DNA from: Methanocatella intestini
GTDB lineage: Archaea > Methanobacteriota > Methanobacteria > Methanobacteriales > Methanobacteriaceae
DNA: 64,000 bases
NCBI RefSeq assembly: GCF_002252585.1
Contig: NZ_NQLD01000008.1
Strand: one strand, 5' to 3'
Below the pieces are notes generated by a model that saw only the letters and a list, made by a program, of their open reading frames with translations, did no database searches and was not told the DNA's origin. Made by a program: the position numbers and the translations under genes. Shown piece by piece: positions 42,763 through 51,601 of the stretch. Positions within the stretch are counted from its first letter, which is position 1. Each line of letters opens with the position of its first letter.

Positions 42763-43418
42763 TATTTAATATTTCCATGAAGTTTTTTAATATCAAAGAC
42801 TGCAGTATCAGCTATTGCCATTACAGCAAGTACCCCTGCCTGTACAGGATCAGTTATAATTAAATCTGCATACTCTGTAACACTTCCAGGCATATTTAAG
42901 GAAATTACAATTACACCTTTTTCTTTTTTTATTTTTTTGACAGCCTCAGATATTTCTCCGCCCATTAAAGAACCTGCCAATACTAAAACATGTGCTCTTG
43001 GAAGTCTGGATACAGCATCAGTAGCTTCAGCTATATTTTCTTCACCAACAATCGGAAGAGTATCTACACTAATACGTTCTCCACGAATATTATGCCTATC
43101 AGCTTCAGTAATTGCCCCTAAAGCTACTTGAGATACTTGCGCTCCCCCACCAACAATAATAATCCGTTTTCCATAAATATTTGATTGGGAAGAATGAATT
43201 TCTACAGACTTGACTTCTTTAAGCAATTCCAAATCAGCTATTAATGAATCAATATCTTCTACATTTTCAAGCTCTAAATCTATTGTACCTACATTATTTT
43301 TTTCAATGAAAAGATGAGTATAGCTAATATTAACTTCATGAGCAACTATAATTGAAGTAATATCATCTAAAACTCCTTTTTTTTCGTCAGATTTAATAGT
43401 TAAACTATAATTTTCCAT
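42759..43418 (-). CDS. ehbQ: ACT-domain DUF5612 protein at the ehbQ position
   Basis: A 219-aa protein with an N-terminal ACT domain (residues 1-75, SDEKKGVLDDITSIIVAHEV) and a C-terminal Rossmann-like domain (KRIIIVGGGAQVSQVALGAI, then VLVLAGSLMGGEIS). This matches the DUF5612 architecture. It is the last gene after ehbP, 1 nt away, and in Methanothermobacter the gene at the end of the ehb operon has been named ehbQ with a suggested regulatory role. It contains no membrane helix, so it is not a structural hydrogenase subunit. Small-molecule sensing through the ACT domain is inferred. Confidence 0.78.
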   Translation of the reverse strand: MENYSLTIKSDEKKGVLDDITSIIVAHEVNISYTHLFIEKNNVGTIDLELENVEDIDSLIADLELLKEVKSVEIHSSQSNIYGKRIIIVGGGAQVSQVALGAITEADRHNIRGERISVDTLPIVGEENIAEATDAVSRLPRAHVLVLAGSLMGGEISEAVKKIKKEKGVIVISLNMPGSVTEYADLIITDPVQAGVLAVMAIADTAVFDIKKLHGNIKY

Positions 43419-43419
43419 T

Positions 43420-43674
43420 TTAATTCCTTATTTTATCTAATTCTGCATGTGCCCTTTTCCACATTTTTAAATAATTATCTTCTTTTGATACAGGAATTAC
43501 TTCCAGTCCTAACTCTCTGTGTTCTTCAATCCAGCTTTCATCAAAAACTGGAATTTCAATTTTAATAGGTTCAGAGGTTTTATTTATAACTATAAGATTC
43601 CTATAAGGAAACTGTGTTTCTACAATATATCCACCAAGACTTACCATGTGTTTTGGCTGCATTACAAATTTCAA
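43420..43674 (-). CDS. ehbP: energy-converting hydrogenase B subunit P
   Basis: Small soluble subunit (84 aa) conserved at the 3' end of ehb operons; role unknown. It begins with TTG at 43674, supported by AGGTGG about 5 nt upstream. The sequence KHMVSLGGYIVETQFPYRN and the C-terminal YLKMWKRAHAELDK match what I recall of EhbP. It starts 9 nt after ehbO and ends 1 nt before the ACT-domain gene. Confidence 0.85.
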   Translation of the reverse strand: MKFVMQPKHMVSLGGYIVETQFPYRNLIVINKTSEPIKIEIPVFDESWIEEHRELGLEVIPVSKEDNYLKMWKRAHAELDKIRN

Positions 43675-43683
43675 ATAACCACC

Positions 43684-44682
43684 TCATAATACTCCAATTA
43701 CAATAGCTAATACTCCAAGTAAAGATGTTCCAACAATAGTTGGCAATAATTGTCTGTTTGTAAATACTGGAGTGAATGCTGAAAAAATACCCATCATAAA
43801 TACAAATATTAAAGCTACAACAATATTAACTAAAATTCCCCATGAAAATACATTTGGAGGTATTCCAATAAACAGTACTGAAAATAGAGCACCAAGTACA
43901 AACATTAGAAATCCTCTGGTAATAAATACAACAGACCTGTACTTAGCTGCATATTCCATATATGGACCTTCAATTACATCAGATTTCGCTTTAATAATTG
44001 AAAATGGATATTCATTTAACAGTATCATATATCCTATGAAAAATACGATTGCTGCAATAGCACCGGATACAGTAAATAAAAATGGACCGTTAGCCTGCTG
44101 ATATTGAACTATATCCTGAAGGAAAATACTTCCGCAGTATGTTATAGGTGCAAATAATGCTAAATATAATGGGAATGAACCATAAGTAATCATTCTTAAG
44201 GATCTTCTTGCACTTATATCTTCCATAAAAGATCTTGTAGTATTTGTATGTGCTGCTCCTTTAGCCAAATCCGGAAACGGCATCCTGACAGACATTACAG
44301 ATTTGGATAATGCACCCATCAACACATAACATATTTCTTCAACTTTTAACAATCCAACAATAGCTATTAAACTAGCTAATGCAGGAATATAGAATGCCTG
44401 AGGAGTTAAAGCAATCAATATACATAATACAGCAATAAAACATATGATTGGCAATGCTTTATACAATTTTGGAAGCGGTGAGACTGCATCAACATTTTCC
44501 TTAAATGCAAATTTAATGGGAGCCATTATTCCAGGAGAAGTTACTGGAGGTCCTATTCTTTGCTGAATTCTAGCATGAACATATTTTCGCTCAATACCTG
44601 GCAAAAATGTACTTACAATAAAACAAACAACTACTGTAACAACTACTGCCAAAATAGAAAAGATAATAATATTTTGCATCAT
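43684..44682 (-). CDS. ehbO: energy-converting hydrogenase B subunit O
   Basis: Membrane subunit (332 aa) homologous to NuoH/ND1 and EchB, which joins the hydrogenase module to the ion-translocating module. About eight hydrophobic segments; the family signature is KYVHARIQQRIGPPVTSPG, followed by the loop FAFKENVDAVSPLPK. Acidic residues in loops (NEYPFSIIKAKSDVIEGPY) match NuoH-type features. GGAGAT is 6 nt before the first of two ATGs. 4 nt downstream of ehbN. Confidence 0.93.
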   Translation of the reverse strand: MMQNIIIFSILAVVVTVVVCFIVSTFLPGIERKYVHARIQQRIGPPVTSPGIMAPIKFAFKENVDAVSPLPKLYKALPIICFIAVLCILIALTPQAFYIPALASLIAIVGLLKVEEICYVLMGALSKSVMSVRMPFPDLAKGAAHTNTTRSFMEDISARRSLRMITYGSFPLYLALFAPITYCGSIFLQDIVQYQQANGPFLFTVSGAIAAIVFFIGYMILLNEYPFSIIKAKSDVIEGPYMEYAAKYRSVVFITRGFLMFVLGALFSVLFIGIPPNVFSWGILVNIVVALIFVFMMGIFSAFTPVFTNRQLLPTIVGTSLLGVLAIVIGVL

Positions 44683-44686
44683 GATT

Positions 44687-45814
44687 TTATCTCCTAATTA
44701 CCTCAATTGCTCTATCAGTACAAGTAAAACATGGATCACATTGTACAATACATAATTGTGCATCAGTTATTTGGTCGCCAATACAGGCATACTGCATTGC
44801 ACCAATATTTGCCATAGAAGGTGTTCTGATAATAGAATGCCTGACTCTTCCACTTTCTAAAGCATATGAATGATACAGTGTTCCTCTTGGAACTTCAATA
44901 CGGCTTTCAATAATATCAGTATCTTTCATTTCCCAGTCATGAGTTACAACCGGACCTTCTGGTAAGTTTTTAACCGCCTGACGAATGATTTTAATGGATT
45001 CCAATGATTCCAATGCCCTCATCATCAAATTAGATTTAACATCACCATCTTCCTGAGTTATAATGTTAAAATCAAATGGATCATATTCTTTCATAGTTGT
45101 TCTTAAATCCTGCAATACACCAGTAGCTCTTAAAGATGGACCGGTAACATCTAATTTAATAGCTTGTTTTTGAGGAAGCACACCTATTCCGGTAATCCTT
45201 GACATTAATATTGAATCTGCAGTGAATCTGTTTACAAAGTCTGTTAAGCCTTCTTCCAGTGCATCCATATCATTATTTAATCTTTCAATTCTTTTAGAAT
45301 CCAATTCACATCTTGGCCTAATACCACCAATAACAGAACATCCATACTGAACTCTATTACCTCCAATCATATTTAGAAGTTCCATTACTATTTCTCTAAG
45401 GTAGAAAACCCTCATTGAAAATGTTTCATGAGCTAAAACTTCACAACCATGAGCTAAATAGAGAAAATGACTATGTAACCTTTCCAATTCTCCAACAATT
45501 ATCCTAATATAACTTGCCCTTTCCGGAATTTCAATATCCAAACCCAATTCTGCAGTTCTTACAGAATTCCAAACATGAGCATTAGAACAAATTCCACATA
45601 TTTTTTCAGTTAATGCATTGGCTTTTTCAACAGGGAGCCCTTCCATAATTCTTTCTACACCCCTATGGTTAACGCCAATAGTTATTTCAGCTTCCTGTAC
45701 AATTTCATCCTCTACAAAAAGCCTTACTCTATATGGCTCTAATGCAGCTGGGTGAACTGTACCCATAGGAATTTCTGTTTCTATAATTTTACTATTTGGT
45801 ATTTTTTCATCCAT
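44687..45814 (-). CDS. ehbN: energy-converting hydrogenase B large subunit
   Basis: [NiFe]-hydrogenase large subunit (375 aa). The four nickel-binding cysteines are present: CGIC (Cys73, Cys76) and DPCFTC (Cys362, Cys365). It shares HPAALEPYRV and HRGVERIMEG with group 4 hydrogenases. The C-terminus extends ten residues after the last Cys (TDRAIEVIRR), as in group 4 enzymes that may lack a cleaved tail. Works with EhbM to use H2 for low-potential ferredoxin reduction driven by the ion gradient. Confidence 0.95.
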   Translation of the reverse strand: MDEKIPNSKIIETEIPMGTVHPAALEPYRVRLFVEDEIVQEAEITIGVNHRGVERIMEGLPVEKANALTEKICGICSNAHVWNSVRTAELGLDIEIPERASYIRIIVGELERLHSHFLYLAHGCEVLAHETFSMRVFYLREIVMELLNMIGGNRVQYGCSVIGGIRPRCELDSKRIERLNNDMDALEEGLTDFVNRFTADSILMSRITGIGVLPQKQAIKLDVTGPSLRATGVLQDLRTTMKEYDPFDFNIITQEDGDVKSNLMMRALESLESIKIIRQAVKNLPEGPVVTHDWEMKDTDIIESRIEVPRGTLYHSYALESGRVRHSIIRTPSMANIGAMQYACIGDQITDAQLCIVQCDPCFTCTDRAIEVIRR

Positions 45815-45830
45815 TTTTTAAACTCCCCTT

Positions 45831-46277
45831 TTAATCTGCATCTAATAATTTTGGTAAAATTGATACAACACCAGACAAAACATCCTGAGGCCTTACAGCA
45901 CATCCCGGAACTTTTGCATCTACAGGTATTATGTTTTCAACAGGTCCATCAATTTCTTCAGAAGGAATATCTCCATGAATATTCTTATAAACTCCACCCA
46001 TTAAAGCACAGCTTCCTGCAGCTACTACCAGTTTAGGTTCAGGTATAGCTTTATAAATTTCCTCTAATGGTTTTCTGTTTAATTTGGTTACAGGACCAGT
46101 AACCACTAAAACATCAGCTTCACGAGGATTCCATGTTAGGAAAACCTTATATTGTTCAGCATCAAATCTAGGTGATAATACAGAGTTAACAATCTCAATA
46201 TCGCACCCATTACATCCGCCAGTATAAACTAACATCAGATGTATTGCTCTTGCTCTTGAAAATGATTTAATTCCCAT
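45831..46277 (-). CDS. ehbM: energy-converting hydrogenase B small subunit
   Basis: Small subunit (148 aa), NuoB-like, carrying the proximal [4Fe-4S] cluster. Ligands are in GGCNGCDIE (Cys22, Cys25), GSCALMGG and PGCAVRPQDVL. VTGPVTKLNRKPLEEIY is also typical. It is 16 nt upstream of ehbN and 10 nt downstream of ehbL, all in the same orientation. Confidence 0.94.
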   Translation of the reverse strand: MGIKSFSRARAIHLMLVYTGGCNGCDIEIVNSVLSPRFDAEQYKVFLTWNPREADVLVVTGPVTKLNRKPLEEIYKAIPEPKLVVAAGSCALMGGVYKNIHGDIPSEEIDGPVENIIPVDAKVPGCAVRPQDVLSGVVSILPKLLDAD

Positions 46278-46287
46278 ATAATCCCCC

Positions 46288-46773
46288 TTAGTCCTCTCTA
46301 TTTTTTAATATTGTTTTATCTGAAAGATATTGTGAAATAACTTTTAATTTATCATCAGATATTTTAACTGGCTGATTAATAAGTTCTGAAACATCCACTT
46401 CCTGATTTCCAACAGTATTCGGATGAATAGTTCCTTTTTCACCGTATAATAAAAATACTGGACAGAAATCATGACAATAATAACATACAACACATTTTAG
46501 TGAATTTAACTCAGGAACTTCTGTTTTTGTCCAGCTGTCAGTTAATTTTACTGGAGATGCTAATTTCTTCATTTCAATAGCATTAGTCGGACAAACATTG
46601 GCACAGCCTCCACAGCCAATACAGGCATCTTCATCTACTTTTTTTTCTGGTTTGACAGAAAGTGTACTTATCTGTTTTCGTATTTCCATGTCAGTAACTC
46701 TATCTGCTGCGAAAAATATTCTTTTAAAGTTAGTAAATGCTCCTTCCAGTGCTATTTTAAGCATGTTTCTCAT
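46288..46773 (-). CDS. ehbL: energy-converting hydrogenase B subunit L, ferredoxin-like
   Basis: Iron-sulfur subunit (161 aa) with two [4Fe-4S] motifs, CIGCGGCANVCP (about residues 48-59) and CVVCYYCHDFCP (about 93-104). It resembles the NuoI-type electron-transfer subunits that link ferredoxin to the hydrogenase small subunit. It begins immediately after the ehbK stop codon, with GGAGATC as ribosome site. Confidence 0.9.
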   Translation of the reverse strand: MRNMLKIALEGAFTNFKRIFFAADRVTDMEIRKQISTLSVKPEKKVDEDACIGCGGCANVCPTNAIEMKKLASPVKLTDSWTKTEVPELNSLKCVVCYYCHDFCPVFLLYGEKGTIHPNTVGNQEVDVSELINQPVKISDDKLKVISQYLSDKTILKNRED

Positions 46774-48189
46774 TTAGATCTCCTCTATAGAATCTTTAAA
46801 ATTTCTCTCAAACATAAATGCATTTGCAGGACAGGCATTTTTACATGCTCCACAATATTTACATTTATCTTCATCTACTTCAAATTTGCAGTCATTTTTA
46901 TTAATTGCATCATATGGACAAATATCATAACATAAACCGCAGTGCATACATAACTGCTGTTCAATGAAACAGAATCCGTCAATGATTTCTTTTTTATGCA
47001 TCGTAGTTCTTGGAATTGCATCAACCGGACAATGAACACTACAATTTTCACATAAAATACATTTATCCAAATCAACGGAAATTGTTCCTCTATGTAGAGT
47101 AATAGCTTCCTCAGGACATACTTCACAACATATTCCGCAGGAAATACAATCATCAGTTATTGATCCGTCCCATGTAGCTACTTTAAACAATCTTGCATCA
47201 TTTTCACAGACTTTAACACAGTTTCCACAGGATACGCAAAATCCTGAAAGTGTGTTTTGTTCTTCCCCAGTTATTTCATTAACAAGAAGCATTTCATCAT
47301 CTTCTTTTAATGTAGCTGCCGGACATGAATCAATAGCTATTTTATGTGCTTTTGAAATATTTTCTCCAATATCCTCTGTTGGATCATACCTTAATTTTGA
47401 ATCTTCATATCTTAAAGAGTCATTTTCAGATAATTCCGCACATAATCCGCAATTAATACAAGAGACAATAGAACCTTCCGGTTTTTGATTAATATGATTT
47501 ACATTTATTTTAAACTTCTCAATAGATATTGCATTATGAGGGCATGCTTTCAAACAGTTTAAACAAAGTGTACAAGTGCTTTTATTAACAATATGGCTTT
47601 TATTCATTGCCCCATTAGGACAAACATCACTACAAAGTCCGCAGTCACTGCAAATTCCTTCATCCCTATCTAAAGTTACCTGAATCGTACCAGTCGGACA
47701 GTACTTTTCACATCTTCCACAATAAATACAATTATTATAATCTGTTGTAAAATAGCTTCTGCTTACCTCTGTCGTTTCACTAGGCTTATGAGGTACTCCC
47801 TTATATGTAGGTAATGCATTGCTTAAAGATTTTATAAATTCCAGCTGTTTTTCTTCAGTTAATTTGAAGCTATCAATTCTGGAATGTGTCGGGCAAGATT
47901 CTTCACAAACTCCACAACGTGAACAAATACCGTAAACAACCCCCTCTTCAATTTTAATATTATTTATAGGGCAGTTATACATACACATTCCACAGCCACT
48001 GCATTTAGCTCTGTCTACAACATAACCTCCATAGCTATTAATGAATATTGCATTACTTGGACAGTTCTTATAACATGATCCACAGGTAAGGCAACTTAAA
48101 GCTTTTCCATTAATTAAACGAATAGCTTTTGTGGGGCATTGTTTAATACATTCCCCTTTTCCATCACATGTATTAGTCGATACAAACAT
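46774..48189 (-). CDS. ehbK: energy-converting hydrogenase B polyferredoxin subunit K
   Basis: A 471-aa polyferredoxin. I count about thirteen cysteine motifs along its length, of which around eleven are canonical C-x2-C-x2-C-x3-C (for example CLTCGSCYKNCP, CSGCGMCMYNCP, CISCGICCEVCP, CKYCGACKNACP). The first (CDGKGECIKQCP) is expanded and the eighth (CINCGLCAELSEND) has lost its last Cys. It should pass electrons to or from soluble ferredoxin partners. The start is set at ATG 48189 (MFVSTNTC), 5 nt after GAGGGGT; ATG 48216 would overlap ehbJ. Confidence 0.93.
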   Translation of the reverse strand: MFVSTNTCDGKGECIKQCPTKAIRLINGKALSCLTCGSCYKNCPSNAIFINSYGGYVVDRAKCSGCGMCMYNCPINNIKIEEGVVYGICSRCGVCEESCPTHSRIDSFKLTEEKQLEFIKSLSNALPTYKGVPHKPSETTEVSRSYFTTDYNNCIYCGRCEKYCPTGTIQVTLDRDEGICSDCGLCSDVCPNGAMNKSHIVNKSTCTLCLNCLKACPHNAISIEKFKINVNHINQKPEGSIVSCINCGLCAELSENDSLRYEDSKLRYDPTEDIGENISKAHKIAIDSCPAATLKEDDEMLLVNEITGEEQNTLSGFCVSCGNCVKVCENDARLFKVATWDGSITDDCISCGICCEVCPEEAITLHRGTISVDLDKCILCENCSVHCPVDAIPRTTMHKKEIIDGFCFIEQQLCMHCGLCYDICPYDAINKNDCKFEVDEDKCKYCGACKNACPANAFMFERNFKDSIEEI

Positions 48190-48199
48190 TATAAACCCC

Positions 48200-48448
48200 T
48201 CAATCTCCTCTGTCAAATAATAATTTACCTACAAAAATACCAATTAATCCGAAGAAAAATCCTGAAGCTATTGGCATGTCTGTATAAAATGGAAATGGGC
48301 CCAATTGCCATGCAGAAATTACTCCTACAATAAAAATTATTATGAATGATGCTAAAGTGAACTGTGTATCCATAGCTTTAGTTTTGATTTGAGAACCTAT
48401 AAGAACACCAAATAAAAATCCGAATATTATCGCTCCTAAATTTAACAT
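48200..48448 (-). CDS. ehbJ: energy-converting hydrogenase B subunit J
   Basis: An 82-aa membrane protein with about three hydrophobic segments (GAIIFGFLFGVLIGSQI, FTLASFIIIFIVGVIS, ASGFFFGLIGIFVGKLL). It was assigned by position between ehbI and ehbK. AGGTGAAC precedes the ATG. Individual function unknown. Confidence 0.85.
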   Translation of the reverse strand: MLNLGAIIFGFLFGVLIGSQIKTKAMDTQFTLASFIIIFIVGVISAWQLGPFPFYTDMPIASGFFFGLIGIFVGKLLFDRGD

Positions 48449-48457
48449 ATGTTCACC

Positions 48458-48931
48458 TCAGTTTTCCTCTTCAAATTTCTTAAATCCCATAAAAGCTATA
48501 ACAATTGCACTTAAACCAACAAACACTTTTAACCCAACTACTATATTTAAATATGGAACTATTCCTGCATTTGTTATATCAGGATAATGGAAAATTGTTC
48601 TTACAAACTCCGGAACCACTCCTGAAAGATCTGTTCCTACATTGTATAGGAAAGCACCTGCAAAGAATAAACCTACAAGACCAAGCCCAATATAAACCAA
48701 GACTCCGAAACTTTCTACAATATCTACAAAATCATGAGAAAAATTTATTGGAGATTTATCCAATCCATACACTAAAAGACACATAATAACACCTGCAGTA
48801 ATCATGGCTCCACCTTGAAAACCCCCACCAGGAGTTATATGTCCTCCTAAAATAGTCATTATTCCCATACATGATACAAAAATTGCAATAGGTAAAGCTA
48901 TCAACTTTAAAATCACACTATTTTGGCTCAT
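48458..48931 (-). CDS. ehbI: energy-converting hydrogenase B subunit I (MnhB/MrpB-like)
   Basis: A 157-aa membrane protein related to MrpB/MnhB antiporter subunits. The segment GGHITPGGGFQGGAMITAGV is the signature of that family. About four membrane segments. It shares ATGA with ehbH (4-nt overlap), so translation is coupled. Contributes to the ion-translocating module. Confidence 0.88.
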   Translation of the reverse strand: MSQNSVILKLIALPIAIFVSCMGIMTILGGHITPGGGFQGGAMITAGVIMCLLVYGLDKSPINFSHDFVDIVESFGVLVYIGLGLVGLFFAGAFLYNVGTDLSGVVPEFVRTIFHYPDITNAGIVPYLNIVVGLKVFVGLSAIVIAFMGFKKFEEEN

Positions 48932-49206
48932 TCTTCTTTACCTCCTAATCTTCCTCTACCAAATACAAGTAAAACAACTAAACCTGCAGTTAATAATATA
49001 ATAGACTCACCTAAGGTATCATAACCTCTAAAATCAAAAATTACAACAGTAATCAAGTTTGGAGATATGCTTGTACCTAAAGCATTGTAAATATTACTTA
49101 CACCAGGAACAATGACTTTATTTAAGTTAAATAATGCATCAAATAAAGATATGGAAAATAATACTGTTACTACTGATGCAACTAATGTTCTAATACTGCT
49201 AGACAA
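48928..49206 (-). CDS. ehbH: energy-converting hydrogenase B subunit H
   Basis: Membrane subunit related to the C-terminal part of MrpA / MnhA-type proteins (about 92 aa). I set the start at TTG 49206 (MSSSIRTLV), because GGGGTGG lies about 5 nt upstream inside the ehbG end and the overlap is then 8 nt. A longer frame from 49236 would overlap ehbG by 38 nt. The segment NLITVVIFDFRGYDTLGES is typical of MrpB/EhbH-like proteins. Confidence 0.83.
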   Translation of the reverse strand: MSSSIRTLVASVVTVLFSISLFDALFNLNKVIVPGVSNIYNALGTSISPNLITVVIFDFRGYDTLGESIILLTAGLVVLLVFGRGRLGGKEE

Positions 49207-49534
49207 GGTTACCACCCCAGTAAACAAATACAACAATTATTCCAAGCACCATCACTGCATAAAATATCATTTTATCTAGAGAATCATCCTGTTCAATTTT
49301 AAATTTAGGAATTAACGGCATATTCTTTATTAAAACAACAAGAATAATTAGAGTAACAAGACCTGCAAGCAATATATGAATATGTCTTAATAATAAACAG
49401 GCCAACACTAATGAAACAATCAACAATATTTCAGAGGTAATACTTCCAGAAACATCTGCATTAGTTACAGGACCTGGAGAAAAGAATTTTCTAAAATCTT
49501 TTACAACATTGAAGATTTGATCATAAAGTTTCAT
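49199..49534 (-). CDS. ehbG: energy-converting hydrogenase B subunit G
   Basis: A 111-aa membrane protein with about three hydrophobic segments, assigned by position between ehbF and ehbH. It overlaps ehbF by 4 nt (ATGA) and ehbH by 8 nt. Its 3' end contains the ribosome site for ehbH. Individual role unknown. Confidence 0.83.
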   Translation of the reverse strand: MKLYDQIFNVVKDFRKFFSPGPVTNADVSGSITSEILLIVSLVLACLLLRHIHILLAGLVTLIILVVLIKNMPLIPKFKIEQDDSLDKMIFYAVMVLGIIVVFVYWGGNLV

Positions 49535-50991
49535 AAAATACCTCCTACAAACTCAGAAATCCCAGTTGTAACAAGACCTGGGAAAAGACCTAATATAATA
49601 ATTAAAGCTAATAAAACAACCATTGCAAAGACTGCTGATTTAGGAACCTCATTATCAGGAACTTCCAAACCTTTTGGCTTTGGTCTTAAAAACATTCCAT
49701 AGAACGTTTTAACAAATACAACAAATGTAGCTATACTTACTACAACTGCAAGAATTGATAATTCTGGATATCCGCAACTTAATGAAGCCTGAACAAGCAT
49801 TAATTTACTTTGGAATCCGCTAAATGGAGGAACTCCAGCCATTGCCAAACCACCAAATAAAAGCATTAAACCAACTTTTGGGTGATAAGCAAGCAATCCT
49901 CCCAATTTACGAGTGTCTTCCTCTTTAGTTACATAAGCAATAAGTCCGAATCCTATAAATAATAATGCTGTAGTGATTATTTCATTAAGTGCCTGGAAAA
50001 GACCTGCAGTAATTGCAAACTGAGTTCCAAGACCAATACCCAATCCGATAAAACCAAGTTCACCAACTGCCAAATAACCAATCATTCTTCTGAAGTCAGT
50101 TTGAGTTAAAGCCAGTGAAACACCTAGAATCATAGCTAATACTGAAAACAATACTAATAACAATTCAAATATTGGCAATTCATGGAATATTCTAAACATT
50201 ATTAATACAATAGAAATCATTGAGATAACTGTAAATGTCTGAAGCAAAGCTGCTCCGTGAGGTTCTGCTTTACTGTACATTCCTGATTTTATGATATGGA
50301 ACGGAGGTAAACCTGAAGCATACAACCATCCGAAGAATATTAAAGCAAATGACATCAATAATACTGGAGATGTGAAGCTTAAAGTTCCATTGTGAAGAGC
50401 CACAACTATATCAGATATATTAATATTACCAGTACTTGCAAGTAAAAATCCAATTCCTAAAAGCATTATTGGGCTTCCAATAGATCCTAAAATCATGTAT
50501 TTAAGAGCCATTTCATAACTGTAATCCATAGGAGATGCAATTACAATACCCACCTGAACTAATGCAAGTATCTCAAAGAATACAAACATGTTGAATATAT
50601 CATCAGTAAGCATTAATGCAGTTACAGATGCTGTACCCATAAACAATAAGAACAAATACTGCCCAGATGCTTTTTTATATTTTGACAAGTAAATAAAAGC
50701 TACTAAAAATGTTATTAATCCTATTGCAGCTATAAATATTTGTTGCAGCATGTCAAAAGAATATGTAATAGCCGGATGATAAATTACTCCAGTTACATTA
50801 TCTACCATCGGAGTATATCCTCCAAAGAAATGCAATCCGTAATTGGAAATTAATGGAATAATCGGTAAACAGATAGCTACTACAAATGTCAATACTTTAA
50901 TAGATTTATTGAATTTAGCAAAAGCATTTACAAGTATTGCACAAAGCATAGGAACTATTACCATAAGAGGAATCAAATAATTACTCATCAT
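49531..50991 (-). CDS. ehbF: energy-converting hydrogenase B subunit F (antiporter-like)
   Basis: A 486-aa polytopic protein homologous to NuoN/NuoL and MrpD proton/sodium antiporter subunits, expected to move the ions that drive the hydrogenase. About fourteen hydrophobic segments are seen. Family features: FFEILALVQVGIVIAS (with the conserved Glu), the lysine-bearing ALKYMILGSIGSPIML, SGLPPFHIIKSGMYSKAEPHGAALL and GGLAMAGVPPFSGFQSKL. Overlaps ehbE by 11 nt and ehbG by 4 nt. Confidence 0.94.
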   Translation of the reverse strand: MMSNYLIPLMVIVPMLCAILVNAFAKFNKSIKVLTFVVAICLPIIPLISNYGLHFFGGYTPMVDNVTGVIYHPAITYSFDMLQQIFIAAIGLITFLVAFIYLSKYKKASGQYLFLLFMGTASVTALMLTDDIFNMFVFFEILALVQVGIVIASPMDYSYEMALKYMILGSIGSPIMLLGIGFLLASTGNINISDIVVALHNGTLSFTSPVLLMSFALIFFGWLYASGLPPFHIIKSGMYSKAEPHGAALLQTFTVISMISIVLIMFRIFHELPIFELLLVLFSVLAMILGVSLALTQTDFRRMIGYLAVGELGFIGLGIGLGTQFAITAGLFQALNEIITTALLFIGFGLIAYVTKEEDTRKLGGLLAYHPKVGLMLLFGGLAMAGVPPFSGFQSKLMLVQASLSCGYPELSILAVVVSIATFVVFVKTFYGMFLRPKPKGLEVPDNEVPKSAVFAMVVLLALIIILGLFPGLVTTGISEFVGGIL

Positions 50992-51367
50992 ACTCCTCCT
51001 GTTTAGATGTGTCTGCCAATAGTACTTTTGTACTTAAAGTTCCGTATTTTTTGTAAATAACCATCACAATAGCCAACATTACTGCCAGTGTACTTGCACC
51101 GATTACAATGCTTGTAAGTACCAATCCAAAAGGCAAAGGATAGGCAGAGTTTGCAGCATACCAAGATGGACTCATTCCAGGCATTAAAATTGGAACTACT
51201 CCTCCTGGTTTGTATCCTATAGCTATAATAAATAAATTTGCACCTTCTTCAATAAAACTAATACCAATTATTTTCTTTACAATATTATCAATGAAAATAG
51301 CTGCAAAAAGACCAACAACTACCAATGCTCCTGCAGTAAACAATGCTGCTAATTGCATATATGCCAT
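50981..51367 (-). CDS. ehbE: energy-converting hydrogenase B subunit E (NuoK/MrpC-like)
   Basis: A 128-aa membrane protein of the NuoK/MrpC type with three hydrophobic segments. IGISFIEEGANLFIIAIGY carries the conserved acidic pair and LTSIVIGASTLAVMLAIV is the second family signature. It shares one nucleotide with the ehbD stop and overlaps ehbF by 11 nt. Confidence 0.9.
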   Translation of the reverse strand: MAYMQLAALFTAGALVVVGLFAAIFIDNIVKKIIGISFIEEGANLFIIAIGYKPGGVVPILMPGMSPSWYAANSAYPLPFGLVLTSIVIGASTLAVMLAIVMVIYKKYGTLSTKVLLADTSKQEEYDE

Positions 51368-51600
51368 TAGGAACCATCCCTTTGTGTTTTCTTAACAGCC
51401 AATGCTAAAAATACAGGAACAATAGCTGCACCAACAATAGCTTGTGTTAAAGCAACATCCGGAGCAAGTAAAAGTTGGAAAAGTACTGCAAGAGCACCAC
51501 CAGAAAATCCTGTTAAAATTGCTGCTTTTAACAAATCTTTTTGAATAAGAGCAAGAATCGCACTTAAAACTGTAATAATCATTAATATAATACTTAACAT
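51367..51600 (-). CDS. ehbD: energy-converting hydrogenase B subunit D
   Basis: A small membrane protein (about 77 aa) resembling the DUF4040/MrpB-N-type subunits: LLKAAILTGFSGGALAVLFQLLLAPDVALTQ is broken here into the recognisable pieces AAILTGFSGG and LLAPDVALTQAIVG. The start is set at ATG 51600; GTG 51615 or ATG 51609 would overlap ehbC slightly and lack spacing to the GAGG site. Confidence 0.85.
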   Translation of the reverse strand: MLSIILMIITVLSAILALIQKDLLKAAILTGFSGGALAVLFQLLLAPDVALTQAIVGAAIVPVFLALAVKKTQRDGS

Positions 51601-51601
51601 C

